Below are positions 39,101 to 44,975 of a stretch of DNA of 44,975 nt, in pieces. The position numbers and the translations under genes are program-made. The DNA lies in contig VXMH01000087.1 of NCBI GenBank assembly GCA_009841235.1, forward strand, positions 1 through 44,975, written 5' to 3'. Positions within the stretch are counted from its first letter, which is position 1. Each line of letters begins with the position of its first letter. This stretch comes from Caldilineaceae bacterium SB0661_bin_32. GTDB lineage: Bacteria > Chloroflexota > Anaerolineae > Caldilineales > Caldilineaceae. Under the pieces are notes generated by a model that saw only the letters and a program-made list of their open reading frames with translations, was not told the DNA's origin and did not search any database.

Positions 39101-40788
39101 ACTTCCGCGAAGGGTTGACCGCGCTGGAGTATTTCCTCAGCACGCACGGCGGCCGCAAGGGCCTGGCGGATACGGCTCTGCGCACCGCAGACGCCGGCTA
39201 TCTGACCCGCCGCCTGGTGGATGTGGCGCAGGATGTGATCGTGACCGAGGATGATTGCGGCACCAATGCCGGCATCTGGATCGATGCCGAGAGTTCAAGA
39301 GTGATGGGCGAGAGCTTCGCCGATCGCGTGGCCACGCGCACGCTTGCCGCTGCGATCAGACATCCTGATGCCGATGAAACGTTGCTGGAGCGCGATACTG
39401 TCATTGACGAGGCGGCCCTGGCAACCATCGAGCGTCATGAGGTGGAAGAGGCTTTCGTCTATAGCCCGCTGACCTGCGAGTCCCGTTTTGGCCTCTGCAA
39501 GAAATGTTATGGTACAGACCTGGCCCGAGGGGGAACGGTGGAGCAGGGTGAAGCGGTGGGCATTATCGCGGCACAGTCGATCGGCGAGCCGGGTACCCAG
39601 CTCACGCTGCGCACGTTCCACACCGGCGGTGTGGCCGGCAGTGATGACATCACCCAAGGTTTGCCTCGCGTCGAGGAGCTGTTCGAGGTACGAAACCCCA
39701 AAGGTGAAGCTGTCATCAGCGAGATCGATGGCAAGGTTGATATCTGGTGGGAAGGCGATCAGCGCATGTTGAAGGTGAGCCGCACCGAACTCAAACGACG
39801 GGAAGTCGCCATTCCCGAAGGCTTTGAGTTGATGGTGGATTCGGATGACCGGGTGCAGGAAGATACGGTCATCGCCCGCAACGGAGACGAGGACGCACAG
39901 GGACTCCTGGCAGGCATGGAGGGCCAGATCTTCGCCGAGAACGGCCAGGTCATCATCCGCCGGGAAGATAACCTGGTATGGGAGACCGATATCCCGGCCA
40001 ATGCCCGGTTGCGGGTGGAGAAGGGCAAAGAGGTGACCGCCGGCGAGCAGTTGACCGAAGGCTCGAAGAATCCAAGAGAGATTCTGCGCATTCAGGGCCG
40101 GGAGGCCTGTCAGCTATACCTGTTGGAGCAGGTGCAGCAGGTATACCGGAGCCAGGGCGTTGCCATCCACGACAAGCATATCGAGGTGATCTTGCGCCAG
40201 CTGCTGCGGCGCGTGATGATCCGGGCGACCGGCGACACCGATTTCCTGCCGGGCGAACTGGTGGACCGTTTCCAATTTGAGGATGAGAACAACAAGGCGA
40301 TCGGCCACGGCCACCGCCCGGCTAAAGCCGAACCGGTCGTGCTGGGCCTGACGAAGGCCGCCTTGAATACCGAAAGCTTCCTGGCTGCGGCCAGCTTCCA
40401 GGAGACCACGCGCGTGCTCACCGATGCCGCTGTGCAAGGCCAGCGGGACGAGTTGCGGGGCCTCAAGGAGAATGTCATCATCGGCAAACTGATTCCGGTC
40501 GGCTCCGGCTTCCGCACGCGGCGCATGTGGGAAGAGGAGAAGCAGCAGGCCGTTGAGCAGCTGGCGGAACAGCACGAAATCGTCGATGAGGGGTTGAGCG
40601 AACTCGAGTTCGACCTGGACGATCCTGATCTGGACCTGGCCGATCTCTCCGGTTTGGCGGAGATGGGCATCGGCCCGCTGGGAATGCTGTCCGGGTTTGG
40701 CGGCGGCGTCGAGGAGGAAGAGCTCGACTTCGACTTCAACAATCTGAAGGACGAGGAGAGCGAAGAGATCAACGTCGACCTCCGCTAG
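36175..40788 (+). CDS. rpoC: DNA-directed RNA polymerase subunit beta'
   Basis: The beta' subunit holds the catalytic magnesium site. The 1537-residue protein has an N-terminal zinc finger ([20 protein letters not shown], about residues 60-79), the catalytic [16 protein letters not shown] with the three Asp at about 627-631, and a second zinc site with [43 protein letters not shown] follows in the bridge/trigger region. About 170 extra residues (about 149-320) form a highly charged coiled coil rich in Glu, Gln and Arg, inserted after the clamp N-terminal part. The C-terminus is strongly acidic ([21 protein letters not shown]). ATG 36175 has AAGGAG with ideal spacing. It is followed by a strong terminator. 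Confidence 0.98.
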   Translation: MEVRDFDAIRISLASPDQIDDWSFGEVTKPETINYRTLRPERDGLFCERIFGPQKDWECACGKYKRVRYKGIVCDKCGVEVAPQRVRRERMGHIQLASPVSHIWYVKGVPSHLGLLLNISPRHLERVLYFAQFIITDVNEDARGRAIQRLEKEMQMGIARLENEAQEQIDVVEGSAQSQLDELNEEEQAQIARLDERINRSSSEAISQAQRLQDWIQSNLDKRAPEDKGLDWVDEPIIAAKKKVTAKHERTVNDHVQERLDTLQFESDAEKSDIRMQIQAKQTYVRQELEGLLEKMREDVAEQRERLQSGAEEELDELKSMEEMQLLTETRYRELADRWGNIFKAGMGAEAIRDIVAKVDLDELAKELRLEIFTTKSKQRRKKAAKRLRVVENFRKSGNRPEWMVLTILPVIPPELRPMVQLDGGRFATSDLNDLYRRVINRNNRLKRLLDLGAPDVIVRNEKRMLQEAVDSLIDNGRRGRAVSRSGKRKLKSLSDMLKGKQGRFRRNLLGKRVDYSGRSVIVIGPTLKLHQCGLPKKMALELFKPFVMRRLVEDNYAHNIKSAKRMVDRQQSEVWDELEEICKERPVLLNRAPTLHRLGIQAFEVTLVEGSAIQLHPLVCDAFNADFDGDQMAVHVPLSQSAVDEARQLMLSSQNLLKPSSGEPIVGPSKDMVMGVYYLTTEADESTPDAELPLFSSMDEAEYIYSLGHVKLRDSIRARFTTRFDVQPVESMEVSERVMDALQEHGIATVGDLMDIYAQGERHMIQEIPAFGVAAMTEVRDALRKLNLLGAAWPQDRIIRTTIGRIIFNRALPEELWFVNDLLDKKGVNEVIDLCYKHLGREVTAETVDNIKDLGFEYATRSGITIAVSDIQVPHEKDEIVERTSDEVAEAERQYRRGLITEEELYEKTVELWTRAADEVTAEVRKLLSPLEGLGAMAHSGSTKGGVNTVRQLAGMRGLIAGPNGRIIPLPIRSNFREGLTALEYFLSTHGGRKGLADTALRTADAGYLTRRLVDVAQDVIVTEDDCGTNAGIWIDAESSRVMGESFADRVATRTLAAAIRHPDADETLLERDTVIDEAALATIERHEVEEAFVYSPLTCESRFGLCKKCYGTDLARGGTVEQGEAVGIIAAQSIGEPGTQLTLRTFHTGGVAGSDDITQGLPRVEELFEVRNPKGEAVISEIDGKVDIWWEGDQRMLKVSRTELKRREVAIPEGFELMVDSDDRVQEDTVIARNGDEDAQGLLAGMEGQIFAENGQVIIRREDNLVWETDIPANARLRVEKGKEVTAGEQLTEGSKNPREILRIQGREACQLYLLEQVQQVYRSQGVAIHDKHIEVILRQLLRRVMIRATGDTDFLPGELVDRFQFEDENNKAIGHGHRPAKAEPVVLGLTKAALNTESFLAAASFQETTRVLTDAAVQGQRDELRGLKENVIIGKLIPVGSGFRTRRMWEEEKQQAVEQLAEQHEIVDEGLSELEFDLDDPDLDLADLSGLAEMGIGPLGMLSGFGGGVEEEELDFDFNNLKDEESEEINVDLR

Positions 40789-40816
40789 AAGTCAGTTGAA
40801 GTGTCTCTGTACAAAC

Positions 40817-40853
40817 AAGGGTGGAAGAGCCGGCTCTTCCACCCTTTCTCTTT
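40817..40853 (+). terminator. Rho-independent terminator of rpoBC
   Basis: A 30-bp perfect palindrome (arms 40817-40831 and 40832-40846) gives a hairpin of at least 13 bp, followed on the plus strand by TCTCTTT. It lies 29 nt after the rpoC stop codon. Confidence 0.9.
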
Positions 40854-41135
40854 CCCCGCACGTTTTGAGATTCCTCCCATTCTCTCGTAAACGCTCATAA
40901 ACTCTCGTCCAAGCGGCTGCGAGTTGACTGCCGGTTGTCTACGAGCATTCGGCGTTGTCCGCTGCCGGTGAGCCCGAACCACCGTCTTCCCGGCGCCACA
41001 TTCACGCCTTCGCCCCTGCGCCCCGAATTTGCCCCGAGATCGGAGGCGTTTCGCCAAAACCCATTGGCGACGCCCACAGAGAGACGCAGAAGTCGATCCG
41101 CATGGGGTGATGCCCCCAAATGGTTCCTATCTGAT
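40854..41135. other. rpoC-rpsL intergenic region
   Basis: No gene is supported between the rpoC terminator and the rpsL promoter. There is one strong hairpin, GGCGT(TT)CGCCA with TGGCGACGCC (41046-41075), without a T tract on either strand. Short open frames here have no recognisable features. Confidence 0.6.
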
Positions 41136-41165
41136 TTGCTTACGGCAGCCTGGTTGTGATATAGT
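41136..41165 (+). promoter_or_regulatory. Promoter of the str operon (rpsL-rpsG-fusA)
   Basis: -35 TTGCTT (41136-41141), an 18-nt spacer and -10 TATAGT (41160-41165) are present. TG one base before the -10 makes it an extended type (TGATATAGT). The start would be near 41172, about 42 nt before rpsL. Confidence 0.7.
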
Positions 41166-41213
41166 AGACCACTGTCTTTTCGTGGGCTACGATGATCACC
41201 AGGGAGGAACCAT

Positions 41214-41630
41214 TTGCCGACGATAAATCAATTGGTCCGCAAGGGCCGTAAGACCAAGCCGAAGAAAGAAACCGCACCGGCATTGCGCTTTACGCAGAAC
41301 ACATTGACCGGCCGCACAAAGCGGGTCAAGCAGGGTAACCCCCAGAAGAGGGGCGTATGTACACAGGTGCGAACGACAACACCCAAGAAGCCCAATTCCG
41401 CCCTGCGTAAGGTAGCCCGTGTGCGCCTTACCAATGGCGTTGAAGTGACGGCCTATATTCCTGGCGAAGGCCATAACCTCCAGGAACACAGTGTGGTTCT
41501 GGTACGCGGCGGTCGGGTAAGAGATTTGCCCGGCGTGCGCTATCATATCGTGCGCGGCGCGCTGGACAGCACGGGGGTCAATGACCGCAAGCGAAGCCGC
41601 AGCAAATACGGTACCAAGAAGCCGCGTTAA
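41214..41630 (+). CDS. rpsL: 30S ribosomal protein S12
   Basis: S12 lies at the decoding site of the 30S subunit. The 138-residue protein has the canonical [49 protein letters not shown] and [14 protein letters not shown]. An N-terminal insertion of about 13 residues relative to E. coli S12 lies before PQKRGVCT, as in Gram-positive-type S12. The lysine matching E. coli K43 is K59, and the K88-region sequence is unchanged, so no known streptomycin-resistance change is visible. The start is TTG 41214, supported by GGGAGGAA just upstream. It is the first gene of the str operon. Confidence 0.98.
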   Translation: MPTINQLVRKGRKTKPKKETAPALRFTQNTLTGRTKRVKQGNPQKRGVCTQVRTTTPKKPNSALRKVARVRLTNGVEVTAYIPGEGHNLQEHSVVLVRGGRVRDLPGVRYHIVRGALDSTGVNDRKRSRSKYGTKKPR

Positions 41631-41714
41631 GCGCTTACTCTGGCGAGGCAGGACAGGCTGTGCGTCCAACCTCGGGAGGCGCGCAGGCGCAAATGATGGA
41701 GATGGAGTTGTAGA

Positions 41715-42191
41715 ATGCCGCGACGAAACCGGCCCGAAAAGCGTCAAGTTACGCCCGACCCCCGGCACAACAGCGTTGTGCTGGCCAAGTTCATCAACAA
41801 TCTGATGGAACGGGGCAAGAAAAGTCTGGCCGCCAGAATTGTGTATACCGCACTGGATACCATAGCCGAACGCACCAATCGTCCACCTCTGGAAGTCTTC
41901 GAAGAAGCGCTCAGGAACGCCACTCCTCTGGTTGAGGTCAAACCGCAGCGTGTTGGCGGCGCGACCTATCAGGTGCCGATGGAGATTCGCCCTGACCGGC
42001 GGCAGGCCCTGGCCATGCGCTGGCTGATTCAGAATGCCAGGGGGCGGAGCGGCCGCAATATGGCCACTCGGTTGGCGAATGAACTTCTGGACACGGCGCG
42101 CGGCGAAGGACAGACCGTGCGCAGGCGTGAAGAAACGCACCGGATGGCAGAAGCCAATCAAGCCTTTGCACATTTTGCCAGAAGGCGATAG
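41715..42191 (+). CDS. rpsG: 30S ribosomal protein S7
   Basis: S7 starts assembly of the 30S head and contacts the E site. The 158-residue protein begins [20 protein letters not shown] and has the family segments [83 protein letters not shown] and the basic [18 protein letters not shown] end. ATG 41715 follows GGAG. It is 84 nt after rpsL. In E. coli S7 represses its own operon through the rpsL-rpsG spacer; no such structure is clear here. Confidence 0.98.
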   Translation: MPRRNRPEKRQVTPDPRHNSVVLAKFINNLMERGKKSLAARIVYTALDTIAERTNRPPLEVFEEALRNATPLVEVKPQRVGGATYQVPMEIRPDRRQALAMRWLIQNARGRSGRNMATRLANELLDTARGEGQTVRRREETHRMAEANQAFAHFARRR

Positions 42192-42517
42192 GTATTTTGC
42201 CTGCATGGCAGCATAGACAAACGAGTTGGTTATTCCTGATGTGTCCGGCGCCCTGGCTGGACACAGCTTCGGAGGAATCCGGCCCTTCCGGGTTTGGATC
42301 TTCTTCTGAACTGAACATATAGACGACGCATTCGAGCCACAGAATGACGTCGCCGCGCTCAGCATTCCGCTGAGTGAAATTCGATGCTGCCGGATGAGCA
42401 GATTGCAGGTGCCCCTGCTCAAGAAAGGCGCGTTGGTTTCTGGCGCCTGTAAGACGGTTGCGTCGTTTTTGTCGGGGGCAGGGCGCTGCCCACCAGAGAT
42501 AAAATCAGGTGAATTTG
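42192..42517 (+). other. rpsG-fusA spacer with stem-loops
   Basis: This 326-nt gap is long for a str operon. It holds three small stems: GTGTCC/GGACAC (42241-42264), CTCAGC/GCTGAG (42358-42374) and GAGCAG/CTGCTC (42396-42420), and a GGGCAG/CTGCCC-like pair just before fusA. A weak promoter-like pair (TTGGAT, 18 nt, TATAGA, around 42294-42322) is present but not convincing. No gene is supported. Confidence 0.45.
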
Positions 42518-44611
42518 ATGAGTCAGATACCATTACATAAGATTCGTAATATCGGAATTATCGCCCATATCGACGCCGGCAAGACGACGACAACGGAACG
42601 AATCCTGTTCTACTCCGGACGTATTCACCGGATGGGCGAAGTGCATGAGGGAACCGCTGTCACAGATTGGATGGCGCAGGAGCGGGAGCGCGGCATCACC
42701 ATTACCGCGGCCGCGATTACAGCGAACTGGGTTGACAGCCGCAGCGGTGAGGAAGCCCAGATCAATATCATCGACACACCGGGGCATATCGATTTTACCG
42801 CCGAGGTGCAGCGCAGCTTGCGCGTCCTGGATGGCGGCATCGTCGTCTTCGACGCGGTTGCGGGGGTCGAACCACAGTCGGAAACCGTCTGGCGGCAGGC
42901 AGACACTTATCATGTACCTCGCATCTGCTTCGTGAATAAGATGGACCGGGTGGGCGCGGACTTTGAGCGTACGGTCGGCATGATTGTCGACCGCCTGGGG
43001 GCGGACCCGCTGCCGATTCAGCTGCCCTGGGGTGTGGAGGAGGATTTCCAGGGGGTCATCGACCTCCTTACGATGAAGGCCCTTCGATACAGCGATGCAC
43101 TGGGCGCCTCGCCTGAAACAGCCGAGATCCCCGAGGAGATGCGGGCGGCGGCGGAAACGGCACGCGCCACCATGATTGAGCGGATTGCGGAAACCGATGA
43201 GGAACTGACAACGCTCTATCTGGAAGGCGAAGAGATCAGCAGCGAACAGCTGATCAAGGGCCTGCGCAATGCGGTTATTCGCAATGACCTCGTGCCGATA
43301 CTTTGCGGTTCTGCGCTCAAGAACAAGGGTGTGCAACCTCTTCTGGATGCGATTGTTCGCTATCTGCCCAGCCCACTGGACGTGCCGCCGGTCGTTGGCC
43401 TTGACCCCAAGACAGAGGAAGAGAAGATTCGGTTTGCCGACCCAGAAGAGCCTTTCGCCGCGCTTGTCTTCAAGATCGTGACCGACCCCTTTGTCGGGCG
43501 CCTGGCCTATGTACGCGTCTATTCGGGTACTCTAGCGTCGGGCAGTATGGTCTACAACGCCAACAAGGGCCGGCGCGAACGAATCGGGCGGCTCTTGCAG
43601 ATGCATGCCGACAAAAGGGAAGAGATCGAAGTTTGCCGCGCCGGCGACATCGCTGCCATTGTCGGCCTCAAGCAGAGCCTGACCGGTGAGACGCTCAGCG
43701 ACCGCAACAACGAGATTTTGCTGGAGACGATTGAATTTCCGGCCCCGGTGATTGGGATCGCGGTTGAGCCGAAGTCCAAAGCCGATCAGGACAGGATGGC
43801 CGACGGTCTCTTGAAGCTGGCCGAAGAGGATCCGACCTTTCAGGTGCGATACGATGATCAGACGGGGCAGACGATCATCAGCGGCATGGGTGAGCTGCAC
43901 TTGCAGATTATCGTCGACCGTCTGAAGAGAGAGTTCCGGGTGCAGTGTAACGAGGGGCGCCCGCAGGTCGCCTATCGGGAAACGATCACAACGGCGGCGC
44001 GGGCTGAAGGGCGGTTCGTGCGTCAGACAGGCGGTCGCGGGCAGTACGGCCATGTCTGGATCGAGCTGGAACCGAATGAAGAGGGCAAGGGCTTCGAGTT
44101 TGAGGACAAAATCGTCGGCGGGGCAGTCCCCAAAGAGTACATCCCTGCGGTCCGCAAGGGGATCGAAGAGTCTATGGAAAGCGGTGTGTTGTCGGGTTAC
44201 CCGGTGGTGGATGTTCGCGCCGCGCTGGTGGACGGCAGTTTCCATGAAGTCGATTCCAGTGAAATCGCCTTCAAGATAGCCGGTTCGATGGCGTTCAAGG
44301 AGGGCATGGCGAAGGCGGGCCCGGTTTTGTTGGAGCCAATCATGCTGGTCGAAGCGGTCGTGCCGGAGGAGTTTGTGGGCGATATTGTGGGTGATTTTTC
44401 CAGCCGCCGCGGACAGATCGAGGGAATGGAGGCCCACAGCAACAAGGTTACCGCAGTGCGGTCGATCGTACCGCTGGCGGAGATGTTCGGGTACGCGACG
44501 ACGCTCCGTTCGATCACCAGTGGCCGGGGCACCTTTACGATGCAGTTCGACAGTTATCAGCCCGACACGCAGAAGTCGGACGTCGGGGCGCTGCGGCGGG
44601 AATTTGCCTGA
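42518..44611 (+). CDS. fusA: Elongation factor G
   Basis: EF-G is the GTPase that drives translocation and, with RRF, ribosome recycling. The 697-residue protein shows G1 [15 protein letters not shown], switch I/II elements RGITITAAA and [12 protein letters not shown], the G4 motif [11 protein letters not shown], and G5 near [16 protein letters not shown]. Domains II-V follow, with [33 protein letters not shown] and [39 protein letters not shown] 42518 has AGGTGA 5 nt upstream; an in-frame GTG at 42509 is less likely. It is the third str-operon gene, after a 326-nt gap, and is followed by tuf with its own promoter. Confidence 0.98.
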   Translation: MSQIPLHKIRNIGIIAHIDAGKTTTTERILFYSGRIHRMGEVHEGTAVTDWMAQERERGITITAAAITANWVDSRSGEEAQINIIDTPGHIDFTAEVQRSLRVLDGGIVVFDAVAGVEPQSETVWRQADTYHVPRICFVNKMDRVGADFERTVGMIVDRLGADPLPIQLPWGVEEDFQGVIDLLTMKALRYSDALGASPETAEIPEEMRAAAETARATMIERIAETDEELTTLYLEGEEISSEQLIKGLRNAVIRNDLVPILCGSALKNKGVQPLLDAIVRYLPSPLDVPPVVGLDPKTEEEKIRFADPEEPFAALVFKIVTDPFVGRLAYVRVYSGTLASGSMVYNANKGRRERIGRLLQMHADKREEIEVCRAGDIAAIVGLKQSLTGETLSDRNNEILLETIEFPAPVIGIAVEPKSKADQDRMADGLLKLAEEDPTFQVRYDDQTGQTIISGMGELHLQIIVDRLKREFRVQCNEGRPQVAYRETITTAARAEGRFVRQTGGRGQYGHVWIELEPNEEGKGFEFEDKIVGGAVPKEYIPAVRKGIEESMESGVLSGYPVVDVRAALVDGSFHEVDSSEIAFKIAGSMAFKEGMAKAGPVLLEPIMLVEAVVPEEFVGDIVGDFSSRRGQIEGMEAHSNKVTAVRSIVPLAEMFGYATTLRSITSGRGTFTMQFDSYQPDTQKSDVGALRREFA

Positions 44612-44661
44612 GCTGGATGCGGGCGGCGCAGTCAGATTGGCCGTTTCAGTTGTGTCCGGAC

Positions 44662-44690
44662 TTGTCAACCGTCAGGACATTTCGTATACT
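44662..44690 (+). promoter_or_regulatory. Promoter of tuf
   Basis: -35 TTGTCA (44662-44667), a 17-nt spacer and -10 TATACT (44685-44690) form a near-consensus promoter 51 nt after fusA. The start would be near 44697, leaving a leader of about 225 nt. Confidence 0.8.
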
Positions 44691-44921
44691 GTTCAGGTTG
44701 CAGAGGCGGTGTCTGGGCCGCCGAGTAAACCGTTTAAGGCGTTTCTGTCCGCCAGCGGGATTTTTTTGTCCGGCGGGCTGCGTCTGGAACGGTCTGAAAG
44801 CGTGCCCGCCGGGCGGCAGTGGAACTGCCTGAGCAGGTGTATACAGGAAAACTTTCCAGTCTCGTTGTGAGGCTGCTTGAATCTGCATAGCATAGATGTG
44901 AAAAGTCAGGAGAGAGAAAGA
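44691..44921 (+). other. tuf leader
   Basis: The transcribed leader holds small hairpins such as GGCGG/CCGCC (44705-44722) and GGCAGT/ACTGCC (44814-44828), and a run of seven T at about 44761-44767 without a convincing stem directly before it. An open frame running through it has no recognisable features. The leader ends in AGGAG (44908-44912), the tuf ribosome site. Confidence 0.45.
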
Positions 44922-44975
44922 ATGGCGAAGGCAGTATTTGAGAGGAACAAGCCCCATGTGAACGTGGGGACGATC
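44922..44975 (+). CDS. tuf: Elongation factor Tu (N-terminal 18 codons, cut by the window end)
   Basis: ATG 44922 opens the frame MAKAVFERNKPHVNVGTI, the well-known EF-Tu N-terminus leading into the GHVDHGKTT loop, which lies beyond the window. AGGAG lies 9 nt upstream. EF-Tu brings aminoacyl-tRNA to the ribosome. Position after fusA completes the classical str operon order, although tuf here has its own promoter. The gene is incomplete only because the window stops. Confidence 0.96.
   Translation, partial: MAKAVFERNKPHVNVGTI

Overview
The window is a GC-rich bacterial chromosomal segment made almost entirely of core housekeeping genes. The best guess for the host is a Chloroflexota (Caldilineae/Anaerolineae-like) bacterium. 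The clues are an RibXY-type flavin transporter under an FMN riboswitch, a B12-dependent class II ribonucleotide reductase next to nrdR, an S12 with an N-terminal insertion, and lineage-type insertions in both large RNA polymerase subunits. This placement is an inference from gene content, not a phylogeny.

Layout. From 1 to 5041 on the minus strand: greA, then lysS, then a separate promoter driving an FMN riboswitch, a terminator-like hairpin, ribX (permease) and ribY (lipoprotein binding protein). A lone plus-strand methyltransferase gene (5212-6033) converges on nrdJ. From 9411 down to 5989 on the minus strand: nrdR and nrdJ, preceded by a promoter whose -35 and -10 are both covered by NrdR-box-like palindromes, and closed by a hairpin terminator embedded in the end of the methyltransferase gene.

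From 31255 down to 9604, all on the minus strand, lies a long division and cell wall (dcw) cluster in transcription order: mraZ, rsmH, an ftsL-like gene, a class B PBP gene, murF, mraY, murD, ftsW, murG, two small CvpA-like membrane protein genes, murC, a P-loop kinase-like gene, murB, ddl, ftsQ, ftsA, a 605-bp spacer with a duplicated 23-bp element, and ftsZ with a clear terminator. mraZ is preceded by three TGGG repeats at 10-bp period, the form of a MraZ operator.

From 31727 to the end, on the plus strand: a near-consensus promoter, a 0.3-kb leader with a tandem 30-bp repeat, rpoB, a spacer with a 46-bp direct repeat, rpoC, a perfect terminator, then the str operon (rpsL, rpsG, fusA) and the first 18 codons of tuf behind its own promoter.

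Together the genes cover transcription, translation, dNTP supply, peptidoglycan precursor synthesis and septum assembly, plus vitamin B2 uptake. No mobile element, CRISPR array, tRNA or rRNA was seen. The less ordinary parts are a three-repeat insertion in RpoB, repeated elements in three untranslated regions, the kinase and CvpA-like genes inside the dcw cluster, and a possible long-range antiterminator in the riboswitch leader.
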